Of a stretch of DNA of 64,000 nt, positions 55,326 to 64,000 are shown in pieces. Within the stretch, counting starts at the first letter, position 1. The number at the start of each line of letters is the position of its first letter. The DNA comes from Pararobbsia alpina (GTDB lineage: Bacteria; Pseudomonadota; Gammaproteobacteria; Burkholderiales; Burkholderiaceae). The notes under the pieces are model-generated. The model searched no databases. It worked only from the letters and a program-made list of their open reading frames with translations, and was not told the origin of the DNA. Position numbers and translations under genes: made by a program. The stretch lies in the NCBI RefSeq assembly GCF_902859895.1, contig NZ_CADIKM010000004.1, positions 124,001-188,000 on the forward strand, read 5' to 3'.

Positions 55326-56885
55326 ATGAAATACAAAGACCTGCGCGACTTCACCAGCCAGCTCGAAACGATTGGCGAACTGCGGCGCGTGAGCGCACCG
55401 GTATCCCCCGTGCTCGAAATGACCGAAATCTGCGATCGCGTGCTACGCGCGGGCGGCCCCGCGCTGCTGTTCGAACAGCCCGCGGGCGCGAACATGCCGG
55501 TGCTCGGCAATCTGTTCGGCACACCGCGGCGCGTCGCGCTCGGCATGGGTGTCGATGCGAATGGTAACGACGGTGCGCTCACTTCACTGCGTGACATCGG
55601 GCGACTCCTCTCAGCCCTCAAGGAGCCTGAGCCACCCAAGGGGCTCAAGGACGCCGGCAAACTGCTCTCGCTTGCCAAAGCCGTCTGGGACATGTCGCCA
55701 AAAACCGTCTCGTCACCCCCTTGCCAGGAAATTGTCAGGGAAGGCAACGATGTCGATCTGCACCAGTTGCCGATACAGACGTGCTGGCCCGGCGATGCCG
55801 CGCCACTCCTTACCTGGGGCCTCACCATCACGCGCGGTCCGCACAAGCCGAGGCAAAACCTCGGCATCTATCGGCAACAACTGATCGGACGCAACAAACT
55901 GATCATGCGATGGCTTGCACACCGCGGCGGTGCACTCGATTTCCGCGAATTCGCCGCCCAACATCCGGGCCAGCCGTATCCCGTCGCCGTGGCGCTCGGC
56001 GCGGACCCCGCGACGATTCTCGGTGCGGTCACGCCGGTGCCCGATACCTTGTCCGAATACCAGTTCGCCGGGCTGTTGCGCGGCGGCAAGACCGAACTCG
56101 CCAAATGCCTGACGCCCGGGCTTGAAGCGCTGCGTGTCCCGGCCCGCGCCGAGATCGTGCTAGAGGGCTTCATTTATCCTCAGCAAGGTGTGCCACAGCC
56201 GGCGCCCCCGGGGGCTCCGCCGCGTCCGTCGAGCGGCCCCGCCCAAGACTATGAACATGCGCTCGAAGGTCCCTATGGCGACCACACGGGCTATTACAAC
56301 GAGCAGGAATGGTTTCCTGTCTTCACCGTCGAGCGCATGACCCTGCGCCGCGACGCGATCTATCATTCGACCTATACCGGGAAACCGCCCGACGAACCCG
56401 CGGTGCTGGGCGTTGCGTTAAACGAAGTGTTCGTTCCGCTGTTACAAAAACAGTTTCCCGAGATCACCGATTTCTATCTGCCGCCCGAAGGATGCAGCTA
56501 TCGGATGGCGATCGTGCAAATTCGCAAGAGCTATCCAGGGCATGCCAAGCGGGTGATGTTCGGTGTCTGGAGCTTCCTGCGGCAATTCATGTACACGAAG
56601 TTCATCGTGGTCGTCGACGAGGATGTCGACATCCGCGACTGGAAGGAAGTGATCTGGGCGATCACGACGCGAATCGATCCGGTCCGCGACACGCTGCTCG
56701 TCGAGCACACGCCGATCGACTATCTCGACTTCGCCTCGCCGGTCGCCGGCCTCGGCTCGAAAATGGGTCTCGACGCCACGAACAAGTGGCCCGGCGAAAC
56801 CCAGCGCGAATGGGGACGCGCGATCTCCATGGATCCAGCCGTCAAGGCGCGCGTCGACGATCTCATGACGCGAATAGGGCTTTGA
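55326..56885 (+). CDS. ubiD: UbiD family decarboxylase
   Basis: A 519-residue prenylated-FMN-dependent 4-hydroxy-3-polyprenylbenzoate decarboxylase of ubiquinone synthesis. Blocks: [59 protein letters not shown] and the EYxxxG-type catalytic region in the C-terminal half. It exceeds E. coli UbiD (497) through a proline-rich insert ([19 protein letters not shown]) near residue 290. The start is the ATG at 55326; a longer in-frame start at 55218 would add 36 arginine/alanine-rich residues that are not typical of the family. Confidence 0.95.
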   Translation: MKYKDLRDFTSQLETIGELRRVSAPVSPVLEMTEICDRVLRAGGPALLFEQPAGANMPVLGNLFGTPRRVALGMGVDANGNDGALTSLRDIGRLLSALKEPEPPKGLKDAGKLLSLAKAVWDMSPKTVSSPPCQEIVREGNDVDLHQLPIQTCWPGDAAPLLTWGLTITRGPHKPRQNLGIYRQQLIGRNKLIMRWLAHRGGALDFREFAAQHPGQPYPVAVALGADPATILGAVTPVPDTLSEYQFAGLLRGGKTELAKCLTPGLEALRVPARAEIVLEGFIYPQQGVPQPAPPGAPPRPSSGPAQDYEHALEGPYGDHTGYYNEQEWFPVFTVERMTLRRDAIYHSTYTGKPPDEPAVLGVALNEVFVPLLQKQFPEITDFYLPPEGCSYRMAIVQIRKSYPGHAKRVMFGVWSFLRQFMYTKFIVVVDEDVDIRDWKEVIWAITTRIDPVRDTLLVEHTPIDYLDFASPVAGLGSKMGLDATNKWPGETQREWGRAISMDPAVKARVDDLMTRIGL

Positions 56886-56932
56886 GGACGAAGCATACAG
56901 CGAGCGTCGATCGCCAGCACACCGCTCCAAAT

Positions 56933-56966
56933 GGAAAAGGCGCCTCGTCAATCGACGAGGCGCCTT
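56933..56966. terminator. Bidirectional terminator between ubiD and secreted protein gene
   Basis: Perfect 13-base stem AAGGCGCCTCGTC / GACGAGGCGCCTT with a four-base loop. The minus strand has TTTT after the stem, so it serves the leftward gene best, and it lies 50 bases past the ubiD stop. Confidence 0.8.
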
Positions 56967-56999
56967 GTGTCTGGTGCTGCCTGGCCTATCCAGCCATCA

Positions 57000-57317
57000 C
57001 TAACGACGATAGTAACCGGGGTGGCCGTAGTAACCACGACCGTGACCGTAGTAGCCACGACCGTAGTAGCGGGGTCCGTAATAGCCACCCTGGGGTCCAT
57101 AGTAGACGGGCCCGCCATAGACAACCGGTCCCGGTCCATACACCGGCGGCGCGTAGACGACAGGCGGCGGGGCCACATAGACCGGCGCCACATACGGCGG
57201 TGGAGGCGCCACGAACGGAATGCCGATTCCGATGCCCACCGATACGTGAGCTTCGGCCACGCTTGCGGCGCCCATTGCAAGCCCCGCTGCGGCGATCAAA
57301 GGAATGATTTTTTTCAC
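57000..57317 (-). CDS. Secreted Gly/Tyr/Pro-rich repetitive protein
   Basis: A 105-residue protein starting with GTG (AGGAG 6 bases upstream). The signal peptide is MKKIIPLIAAAGLAMGAASVAEA. The mature part has a proline/valine section (APPPPYVAPVYVAPPPVVYAPPVYG) and a C-terminal GYYG-type section (GRGYYGHGRGYYGHPGYYRR). Similar proteins are annotated as exported hypothetical proteins in Burkholderia. The composition suggests a disordered or sticky periplasmic/surface protein; the function is unknown. Confidence 0.75.
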   Translation of the reverse strand: MKKIIPLIAAAGLAMGAASVAEAHVSVGIGIGIPFVAPPPPYVAPVYVAPPPVVYAPPVYGPGPVVYGGPVYYGPQGGYYGPRYYGRGYYGHGRGYYGHPGYYRR

Positions 57318-57771
57318 TGCGCTCTCCTGACGGCGTCGGCCCGAGTGGGCCCTCTGAATGTATTCAATTTAGCGAATACCGTCGTGACCCGCTGACGCGT
57401 TTTGTACCAAATTGCAATCCCCCTGTCCGCGCAGGCCCGTTGCATCGAACCCCGGCGCGCCTGGCATGGCACGCCGGTGAAAATTAATTCCTATGAAAAT
57501 CAAGCTACAGGGCAGCACCGGGGGTGGGCACGTGGCAAAATTTGCTCAATTGAATGAATACTCTTTCAGTGAGACGGTAATCTTTCTTTACAAAGTGCCG
57601 ATATAAGGTGCAAGAGCGGCTCGGACAGCGCTGATGCCTTTGCAGCGGCACTTGACGCTGATGGGCACTTGAGCACGCTGAGTGCCCCGAACATGGGCAA
57701 CTCAGCCGGCCATCCACAAAACCACGACGGCGTCATGCGCGACGACCGACGAGCATACGGGGCACCCGACA
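57318..57771. other. Intergenic region upstream of PilZ gene
   Basis: About 450 bases between divergent genes. No supported gene, terminator or dyad was seen; presumably it carries the promoters of the secreted protein and the PilZ protein. Confidence 0.45.
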
Positions 57772-58686
57772 ATGGAATTCAAGAGACTCGATCGCGGCGC
57801 GGCGCTGCAGCCGCTCATGCCAAGCGAAGTGCTTCCCGAGACTCAACTCGAATGGCCGGTCTTCGATGCGGACGGCACGCTGATCGCGGAGCGCGGCCAG
57901 GTACTGCCGAGCCTCGAGGACCGCGACTTCATGTTCATCCACTTCGAGCCGCACCGCTCGAGGACAGCCGCGGATGTCGCACTCGACATGGCGGATTCGG
58001 CAGGAGCGGGGAGCGCCGAAACGCCTGAGCTCGACCTCGCCGACTTGGTGCTGCAGACCGGTCACGTGCTGCGTATCAAGACTCCAAAGGGCGTGCGCGA
58101 AAGCCATGCGCTGAGCCGCGTGATCGGCCAGACGCCCAACCAGACGACGTTCATCTCACCGCCGGTCGTCGACGGCAAACCCCTGCGCCTGCTGACCGGC
58201 GAGAACATCCAGATCATGGCGTTCTCCGGCAAGAGCATTTTCGAATACCGTTGCACGGTCGAAACGGTCTGCAGGACGCCATTCGAATACCTGATCCTGT
58301 CCAAGCCCTTCGACGTCCGCCGCGTGAAGCTGCGGCGCACGGTCCGGGTGTCGACGCGCATTGCGTGCTGGCTGTCGGTCGGCGAGCGCTTTCAAGGCAC
58401 CTACGACATGCTCGGCGCAATCCGCGACATGAGCGTGCTCGGCGCCTCGCTGAGCGCGCGCGGGCAATTTGCGCAGGCCGGCTCGCGGCTGCACCTTCGC
58501 TTCTCGGTGCGCACGCAGGACTACGACATCGAAATCCGCACGCCATCGATCATCCGCAATGTGACGCCCGTCACCAACGATCCGAACCTCTTCCTCTACG
58601 GTCTCGAATTCGAGTCGCTCGCACCGGTCGAGCACCTTGCCCTTCAGTGCTTCGTCACCGAGCATTCGCTGGGCAACGGCCGCTGA
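57772..58686 (+). CDS. PilZ-domain cyclic-di-GMP effector (YcgR-like)
   Basis: A 304-residue cytoplasmic protein. Residues 90-180 resemble the YcgR N-terminal domain. Residues 185-300 form a PilZ domain with both ligand motifs: RRTVR at 188-192 (RxxxR) and DMSVLGAS at 219-226 (D/NxSxxG). YcgR-type proteins brake flagellar motors or tune polysaccharide machinery. The start is the ATG at 57772; the ribosome site is weak. It stands alone, 1.1 kb from the exopolysaccharide genes. Confidence 0.88.
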   Translation: MEFKRLDRGAALQPLMPSEVLPETQLEWPVFDADGTLIAERGQVLPSLEDRDFMFIHFEPHRSRTAADVALDMADSAGAGSAETPELDLADLVLQTGHVLRIKTPKGVRESHALSRVIGQTPNQTTFISPPVVDGKPLRLLTGENIQIMAFSGKSIFEYRCTVETVCRTPFEYLILSKPFDVRRVKLRRTVRVSTRIACWLSVGERFQGTYDMLGAIRDMSVLGASLSARGQFAQAGSRLHLRFSVRTQDYDIEIRTPSIIRNVTPVTNDPNLFLYGLEFESLAPVEHLALQCFVTEHSLGNGR

Positions 58687-58789
58687 CGCACGCGCTGGGC
58701 AGGTCGTTGCGCGCATCGCCGCGAATCTGCGCGCACATGCCGGGGCGCGTGACCCCCTTCCCTTCGCGCCACAGGGGTCACGCCATGAA

Positions 58790-58815
58790 AAAGGGCGATC
58801 CAAAGATCGCCCTTT
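58790..58815 (-). terminator. Rho-independent terminator after infA
   Basis: Perfect 11-base stem AAAGGGCGATC / GATCGCCCTTT with a four-base loop; on the minus strand a T run follows. It is about 155 bases past the infA stop and about 105 bases past the PilZ stop, so it may work in both directions. Confidence 0.75.
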
Positions 58816-58969
58816 CTGTCCTGCCTTCGACATTCCTGATTGCACGTCAGCGGTGCATTTCAACGGTGCCCGTCAGCGAGATGCCGGTTCGCCCACGCGG
58901 CCCCATCACCCCTGTCTTGCGGCAATCGCACGCGGCGGCCGCCCTGCGGCGGCTGTCCCGCGTCCACCA

Positions 58970-59242
58970 TCAACGACGGCGGAATTGTGCCGGACGTGCA
59001 GCACCGCCGGTCGGCGCGCGTTCGTCCTTATGGCGAAAATTGATGCGCCCTTTCGTCAAGTCGTAGACCGACAGTTCGAGCGTCACGCGGTCACCCGCCA
59101 GAATGCGGATATGGTGCTTGCGCATGCGGCCCGCCGCATAGGCGCCGACCACCACGCCGTTGTCCAGCGTCACACGGTACCGGCTATCCGGCAGGACTTC
59201 GTCAACGATGCCATCGAGTTCGATCAGTTCTTCTTTCGCCAT
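58970..59242 (-). CDS. infA: Translation initiation factor IF-1, second-copy type
   Basis: A 90-residue IF-1: residues 1-70 are the S1-like OB fold ([29 protein letters not shown]...[35 protein letters not shown]), followed by a basic glycine/arginine tail ([15 protein letters not shown]) that ribosomal-operon IF-1 (72 residues) lacks. GGAG lies 7 bases before the ATG at 59242. Betaproteobacteria often keep such an extra, longer IF-1 outside the ribosomal operon; it is linked to cold or stress translation only by inference. Confidence 0.93.
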   Translation of the reverse strand: MAKEELIELDGIVDEVLPDSRYRVTLDNGVVVGAYAAGRMRKHHIRILAGDRVTLELSVYDLTKGRINFRHKDERAPTGGAARPAQFRRR

Positions 59243-59831
59243 AGAGGGCTCCAAAGGTAAGGATGAAGCCGGCAACCACGAACGCGTGTACCGGCGCTAC
59301 CGCTCTGCGGGCCATGCGGGCCCGTGGCGGATGACTGACGCTGATGTCGGGACGAACCCGGCCGCATTCTGCGGCGCACATGGCGTCAGTTGAGGATGAA
59401 GGGACACGCGCAACGCGCGCGCGGCGAACCGGGACAAGCCCGGTGACAGCGTCGTACCGGCCAGGGCATGCCGAGGCGGGGGACTAGTCGGTGTAGAGAG
59501 AGCCTGTGGCAAATCGATCGGTTGGGATCGATCTCAATCGGTCTATGCGGGGGAAATCCGCACAATCAAGCACTTGGCCAAGCCGTGTCCCGGACATGCC
59601 TTCGCGCGCCGACTTTCTGCAACAAGTGACATGATGCCCTGTAAACGGCCTCACGAACAGCAGAAACTTCCGCGCGACAACGCGACGCCCGGCGAGCCGG
59701 GCATGAGGGATCATTGGAAAGGTGCGCCACGTGGCGCGCAGACGGCTATCGGCAAGGAGGTCACAAGACCATCCTGCCCCTTGACCGAAGCTTATTGACT
59801 CAGATGAAACACCCTGCTCGCGACGGATCCA
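59243..59831. other. Intergenic region between infA and priming transferase
   Basis: About 590 bases of high GC with open but unconvincing frames. No terminator, repeat or small gene could be supported. Confidence 0.45.
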
Positions 59832-61205
59832 TTAATAGGCGTTCGCACCCGCGAAGCCCTTGAACAGGGTCATCAACACGATCTTCACATCGAACCAGAA
59901 GGTCCAGTTGACCATGTAGTAGAGATCGCAGGCGACACGGTCGGCCATCTTCTCGACCCGGTCGGTCTCGCCGCGAAAGCCGTTGACCTGGGCCCAGCCC
60001 GTGATGCCGGGCTTGATCCGGTAACGGTACATGTAATTCTGCACAAGATTCTTGTACTGCTCGTCATGCTCGACCGCATGGGGCCGCGGACCGACCACCG
60101 ACATATCGCCCTTGAGCACGTTGAAGAACTGCGGCAGCTCGTCGATGCTGGTCCGACGCAGGATCGCCCCGACCCGCGTGATGCGCGGATCGCTCTTGGT
60201 CGCCTGCGCGATCTTGCCTGCCTCGGCTCGATGCATGCGCATCGAACGGAATTTGTAGATCCAGAACTCGTTGCCATCGACGCCCTTGCGCTTCTGCTTG
60301 AACAGCACGGGTCCCGGCGACGACATCTTGACCGCGATCGCCACGGCGATCAGCAAGGGGGCGAGCGCAAGCAACACGGCTGCGGCGAACAGCCGGTCGA
60401 AGATCTCCTTGGGCATCACGCGCCAGCCCGATTTGGGCGAGGCGACGAGATTGATCGACGGCAAGCCGAGCACATCGACGGTGCCAAGGTTGGCGAGCGC
60501 GAGATTGTCGAGATCGGGCAGCAGGCGGATATTGACGAAGTCATGCTTGAACTCGCCGACAAACCGGTCGCAAGGGTGCGGCTCCGAAGGCCGGCCCGTG
60601 AGCCAGAGTTCGGTAATACCGGACTGGCGGATCAGCGAGGTCAGCGCGTCCCAGCGCCTGAGCACGGGAACCCCCGCGGCCATGCCATCCGCGGCCGATG
60701 CCTCGTCGTAGATCGCGACAGGCAGATACCCCGCATTGGGCGAGCCCTCGATGCGCTGCACAAGCCGGAAGGCATCCGACGTGGTCCCGACGATCGCCAC
60801 GCGCTTCTGGTTGAAGCCCGCGCGGCGCAGCCGGCCGAGCACCGACGCGATCAGCTGACGCGATACCGCGAGCAGCACCGCGGTGATAGCCGTCCACTGC
60901 ACGAACCATGGATGGGGAAGGTGAGACACATGATGAAGTGCCGCATAGGTCAGCACACTGAGCGACTGCACGAGAACCCAGCCGATCAGCACGCTCACCA
61001 CCAGCGAGCGCACGCTCTTGCCGCGCCACGACTGATAGATGTTGAGCATCGGAAACACGAGCAAGACAAGGGCCATGTCGAGGGCGATGAACATCCCTCG
61101 GGCGTCGAACAAGCGGTGGTCGAGGTCGGGGACCAAGGCGTAAGCAATCATTGCGCCAACTACGACGCATATCAGATCGAGCAACTGGCGCACGGCGTCG
61201 AACAT
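59832..61205 (-). CDS. Undecaprenyl-phosphate glucose phosphotransferase (WcaJ/BceB type)
   Basis: A 457-residue priming glycosyltransferase that moves glucose-1-phosphate from UDP-glucose to undecaprenyl phosphate at the inner membrane, starting exopolysaccharide repeat units. There are four membrane helices in residues 1-125, a nucleotide-fold-like central region (VAIVGTTSDAFRLVQRI), a fifth helix at about 270-292 and the catalytic cytosolic domain (SSPGPVLFKQKRKGVDGNEFWIYKFRSM, TSIDELPQFFNVLKGDMSVVGPRP, KPGITGWAQVNGFRGET). Similar to BceB of the cepacian locus. Transcribed away from the exporter gene at 63074. Confidence 0.93.
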   Translation of the reverse strand: MFDAVRQLLDLICVVVGAMIAYALVPDLDHRLFDARGMFIALDMALVLLVFPMLNIYQSWRGKSVRSLVVSVLIGWVLVQSLSVLTYAALHHVSHLPHPWFVQWTAITAVLLAVSRQLIASVLGRLRRAGFNQKRVAIVGTTSDAFRLVQRIEGSPNAGYLPVAIYDEASAADGMAAGVPVLRRWDALTSLIRQSGITELWLTGRPSEPHPCDRFVGEFKHDFVNIRLLPDLDNLALANLGTVDVLGLPSINLVASPKSGWRVMPKEIFDRLFAAAVLLALAPLLIAVAIAVKMSSPGPVLFKQKRKGVDGNEFWIYKFRSMRMHRAEAGKIAQATKSDPRITRVGAILRRTSIDELPQFFNVLKGDMSVVGPRPHAVEHDEQYKNLVQNYMYRYRIKPGITGWAQVNGFRGETDRVEKMADRVACDLYYMVNWTFWFDVKIVLMTLFKGFAGANAY

Positions 61206-61975
61206 GACTCACTCTCCAGAATGCCGGCAGTTACCTTCAGCGCCCCGCCGTGACACGGGCGGCACCCCATCGTCGACAGCGCCGCGCAGGTGCGCGGAGA
61301 CTGTCACCGCGCGCCTGGAGACTGCTCCGGGAGCCGGTTATCTGCCGTATGCGCCGAATCATAACGACACTCTTCTTATGCAAATTAGGAGTGACTGAAA
61401 ATGCCGATATGTTGGCGGAATGCGCTGTCGGGATAATCAGTACACATGCGTGCAGTGCATCAATTTCAGATCACGGTTTCAAAATTCTCACGACAGCGTC
61501 TGAAAGACGCCGACTGGCCGCCATGGCGTAATAGCACGAGCCAATGGCAATTACATTTCGAGATATCTTTTGCAGTTTATCTGGTAAGCGCTGGTCGCGC
61601 CGGCAAGCATACTCCCTGGGCATTCCCGGGCACACCGATGTCTTATAAACCCTTTGAAACGCCATATTCGAAGTCGGGATCCGGAAATTTTTTCCGCATT
61701 CTCACCATATGGCAATCATGAGTAGGAAAAAGCTTCATAGCTGCCTTTCAATAAGTATGCGTTTCCCGTTGGGGCTTCTTTCTAGTAGTTTTTTCGAATT
61801 TAACCGAACGGACTTTTTGATGTGGTAACACTGAATCAGCTGTCCCTTTTCATCCGCCAACATCTCGCCTTAATCGGTCAGATGGCGTGCAAAGGCGACT
61901 CTGCTATGTATGATGCAGTGCAACCTATAAGAAAAATCTCACGACATTCCGGGGAAACGTTTCTAAGGAAACGAC
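61206..61975. other. AT-rich regulatory region of exopolysaccharide genes
   Basis: About 770 bases between the divergent priming transferase and regulator genes, clearly AT-richer than the flanks, especially 61350-61850. No gene is supported. I saw no match to sigma-54 promoters or to the dyads of 18917. Long AT-rich leaders of this kind often bind H-NS-like proteins. Confidence 0.5.
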
Positions 61976-62995
61976 ATGCCGTTTGTTGCACACCTTGAAC
62001 AGTCAGACAGCATCGTTCGCCGCCTCGTAAAAGAAGTGGAAACGATCTCTGCCCATAGTCTCGATCCCTGGACGGCGACGCGATGTCCCGCTCGCCAGAT
62101 TGGAATCGTCTTATTCGAAGGCTTTTCACTGCTGCGTGCCGGCATCATCGCCGAGGTATTCGACAAGGCGAATCAGTTGGCCGTCGCGGGTACAGCGGTG
62201 AATTCCGTCTACACCATCAAGATGCTGTCGTTTACGGGCGGCAGCGTGCCCTGCTCGTCGTCGATACACCTCTGGACCGAGCGCTTCGATGCGCGCCAGT
62301 ACCAGAATTTCGACGCGCTCTTCATTGGCGGCGGCAAGGGTTCGCTCTATGCGTCGCTCGACGAGATGCTGATGGGCCGGATGCGCTTCGGGTATGCCGA
62401 CGGACCGTTCCGCGGCACCTCGATCACGCGTTCGGGCTTCGCGTCCTCGGGTCTGACAAATGTGTACGACCGCCCCGGCATGGGCGGTCCGTGCGACACC
62501 GACAGCGATGAGGATTGCTTCTCGTCGATGGCAAGCGCCTTGATGCTCGTGAAATGCGACCTCGGTCATGACATCGCGCGTGAAGTCGGCGAACGGCTGC
62601 TGCCTGGCGCGGGCACCAAGCTCGCCCCGCTGCTCGCCGAAGCGGGTGTCACGAGCGTGCGCGACAAGGTTCGTGCGTCCGCGCGCTGGCTCAAGGACAA
62701 CTGCGAGCGGCCGATCTCGGTCGCCGACGCCGCACAGGTCGCCGCCATGAGTGAACGCAACTATCTGCGCCGCTTCAAGGATGAAATCGGCATCACGCCG
62801 TCCGAGTACCTGCTGCGCGCACGCCTCGACATGGTGTGCCGCCTGCTGATCGAAACCGATCTGCCAGTCGACAAGATCGCGCGCCGCAACGGCATGGCCA
62901 ACGGCGACCGCCTTGCGAAGATCTTCCGCAAGCGTCTGCTCATCTCGCCGACCGAATATCGCTTACAGAATCGCCAGGCCAAGGCTGCATCCTGA
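61976..62995 (+). CDS. GlxA/AraC-family transcriptional regulator
   Basis: A 339-residue regulator. Residues 40-215 are a DJ-1/PfpI-like domain (IGIVLFEGFSLLRAGIIAEVFDKAN, DALFIGGGKGSLYAS) without an evident catalytic cysteine. Residues 230-335 are a double helix-turn-helix of AraC type (ISVADAAQVAAMSERNYLRRFKDEIGITPSEYLLRARLD and RNGMANGDRLAKIFRKRLLISPTEYR). It lies between the exopolysaccharide priming and export genes and likely controls one or both. Confidence 0.88.
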   Translation: MPFVAHLEQSDSIVRRLVKEVETISAHSLDPWTATRCPARQIGIVLFEGFSLLRAGIIAEVFDKANQLAVAGTAVNSVYTIKMLSFTGGSVPCSSSIHLWTERFDARQYQNFDALFIGGGKGSLYASLDEMLMGRMRFGYADGPFRGTSITRSGFASSGLTNVYDRPGMGGPCDTDSDEDCFSSMASALMLVKCDLGHDIAREVGERLLPGAGTKLAPLLAEAGVTSVRDKVRASARWLKDNCERPISVADAAQVAAMSERNYLRRFKDEIGITPSEYLLRARLDMVCRLLIETDLPVDKIARRNGMANGDRLAKIFRKRLLISPTEYRLQNRQAKAAS

Positions 62996-63026
62996 GCGGT
63001 CGTTGACTCCTATACAGGTGACTCAT

Positions 63027-63047
63027 CCGGCGGATTGCTTCCGCCGG
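63027..63047 (+). terminator. Hairpin between regulator and exporter genes
   Basis: Perfect 8-base stem CCGGCGGA / TCCGCCGG, five-base loop, no clear T run. It may end the regulator transcript in part or affect exporter mRNA. Confidence 0.4.
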
Positions 63048-63073
63048 CGTTCAGTCGTTCGGCTACGAAATAG

Positions 63074-64000
63074 ATGAATCAAATCGGAAAAACCGCTTTA
63101 GCGCAGTCTCCTCGTCCCGTCGTGAGGTCTCGGCTCGAGCGTCATGTCGAGCCTCACGTGGCGCCGCATGCACGTTCTCAAATGCGTGCGGCGCTGAGTG
63201 CCGGCTCGCTCGCCCTGCTGCTCGCGCTGGGCGCCTGTGGCATCGATCCCGGCCAGCACTACACGAGCGGCAGCCAGGACCGCTACGGCACGAGCGTGAC
63301 CGGCGTGCCGGGCGCGGATCGGACCGACGGTGCGCAGCCCAATGACGACCCGCCGCCAGGCGCGCTGACCGAGATCACCCCCGATCTGATCAAACTGGAG
63401 CGCGCCGCCATCCCCACTCAGATCCCGCTCGACGTACAGAGCCTATTCGCCACGCCGACTCCATACACCATCGGCCCCGGCGACGTACTCAACATCATGA
63501 TCTGGGACCACCCCGAACTGAACCTGCCGTCGAACTCGGTGCAGACGGTCGGCATCGACTACACGGGTTCCGCCTCGGTCGCCTCGGGCTACAGCGTCGA
63601 CGCGAACGGCATGATCCAGTTCGCCTATGCGGGTGCGATCCACGTGCAGGGCCTCACGGAGATGCAGGCACGTGATGTGCTCGCGGCCCGCCTCGCCACC
63701 TACGTGCGCAACCCGCAGGTCACACTGCGCGTGCAGTCGTATCGGAGCAAGCGCGTCTATATGGATGGCGAAGTGCGCACGCCAGGCTTGCAGATCTTCA
63801 ACGACGTGCCGATGACATTGCCCGAGGCGCTCAATCGCGCGGGCGGCTTCACGGCGGTCGGCGACCGCGCGTCGATCGCGGTGATCCGCGGCGGCAAGTC
63901 GGTGAGCGTCGATATTCCCTTCCTTGTCGCGAAGGGGATCAACCCCTCGAACATCCTGCTGCGCAATGACGACATCGTGCGCGTATTCGCCCGCGAAGAC
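63074..64000 (+). CDS. Wza-type polysaccharide export lipoprotein (partial)
   Basis: The frame is open from the ATG at 63074 to the window end (309 codons seen). A lipoprotein signal (SLALLLALGAC) ends at residue 55; residues 1-36 are an unusual polar extension, so the ATG at 63182 (MRAALSAGS) is a good alternative start. The polysaccharide-export domain (YTIGPGDVLNIMIWDHPELNLP) and the first SLBB-type repeat (VYMDGEVRTPGLQIFNDVPMTLPEALNRAGGF) follow. Wza proteins form the outer-membrane channel for capsule/exopolysaccharide; BceE is the cepacian counterpart. Probably the first gene of an operon extending beyond the window. Confidence 0.9.
   Translation, partial: MNQIGKTALAQSPRPVVRSRLERHVEPHVAPHARSQMRAALSAGSLALLLALGACGIDPGQHYTSGSQDRYGTSVTGVPGADRTDGAQPNDDPPPGALTEITPDLIKLERAAIPTQIPLDVQSLFATPTPYTIGPGDVLNIMIWDHPELNLPSNSVQTVGIDYTGSASVASGYSVDANGMIQFAYAGAIHVQGLTEMQARDVLAARLATYVRNPQVTLRVQSYRSKRVYMDGEVRTPGLQIFNDVPMTLPEALNRAGGFTAVGDRASIAVIRGGKSVSVDIPFLVAKGINPSNILLRNDDIVRVFARED

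Noticed and set aside
60066-61253. 395-codon plus-strand open frame
   Set aside because: It is antisense to the priming glycosyltransferase, without recognisable domains.

Overview
The window is a chromosomal segment of a GC-rich betaproteobacterium of the family Burkholderiaceae (Burkholderia sensu lato). Evidence: the fused glucokinase/HexR regulator, the hemL-ribD-ribE / ribBA-ribH-nusB block, Burkholderia-type porin, VpsR-like sigma-54 regulators, and a priming glycosyltransferase plus Wza-type exporter resembling the cepacian (bce) exopolysaccharide genes. The genus cannot be fixed from the sequence alone. There are no tRNA, rRNA, CRISPR or intact insertion sequences.

Layout. 1-6.1 kb: YihY/BrkB membrane protein (cut by the window edge), two small unknown proteins, two sigma-54 activators (one with, one without a receiver domain) around a yqjD-yqjE-yqjK-like membrane operon. 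6.3-9.4 kb: NitT/TauT-type ABC ATPase and double permease without a binding protein. 9.6-15.1 kb: diguanylate cyclase, small protein, mog, darP, pmbA, and a dihydrofolate reductase with a repeat-derived insertion. 15.3-20.8 kb: two VpsR-like sigma-54 regulators flanking a decayed operon of secreted/outer-membrane proteins that still has a near-perfect sigma-54 promoter. 20.8-24.5 kb: thyA, an OmpR/EnvZ-type two-component pair and a Spy/CpxP-like periplasmic protein. 25-28.4 kb: basic amino-acid ABC transporter (HisJQMP type). 29-30.1 kb: porin. 30.2-39.3 kb: glucose catabolism locus, with zwf-pgl-glk/hexR transcribed leftwards and a glucose-type ABC transporter rightwards, both from face-to-face promoters sharing one HexR-like operator. 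39.6-41.1 kb: HpaR-type MarR regulator and a frameshifted phosphodiesterase lipoprotein gene. 41.3-53.2 kb: hemL, ribD, ribE, then a 5.5-kb insertion (toxin-antitoxin pair, decayed genes, Tat-exported epoxide hydrolase, a secreted small protein), then ribBA, ribH, nusB and an aminotransferase. 53.4-59.2 kb: lytic transglycosylase, a candidate small RNA, ubiD, a repetitive secreted protein, a PilZ protein and a second-copy infA. 59.8-64 kb: exopolysaccharide genes (priming transferase, GlxA/AraC-type regulator, Wza-type exporter cut by the window end).

Common themes. Cyclic-di-GMP/exopolysaccharide control recurs (GGDEF protein, PilZ protein, two VpsR-like activators, EPS genes). Four sigma-54 activators lie in the first 21 kb. 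Central glucose catabolism is wired to one HexR-type switch. The most unusual signals are the HexR double-promoter operator, the sigma-54 promoter with upstream dyads in front of a decayed operon, the small-RNA candidate between the transglycosylase gene and ubiD, and the accessory insertion that splits the riboflavin genes.
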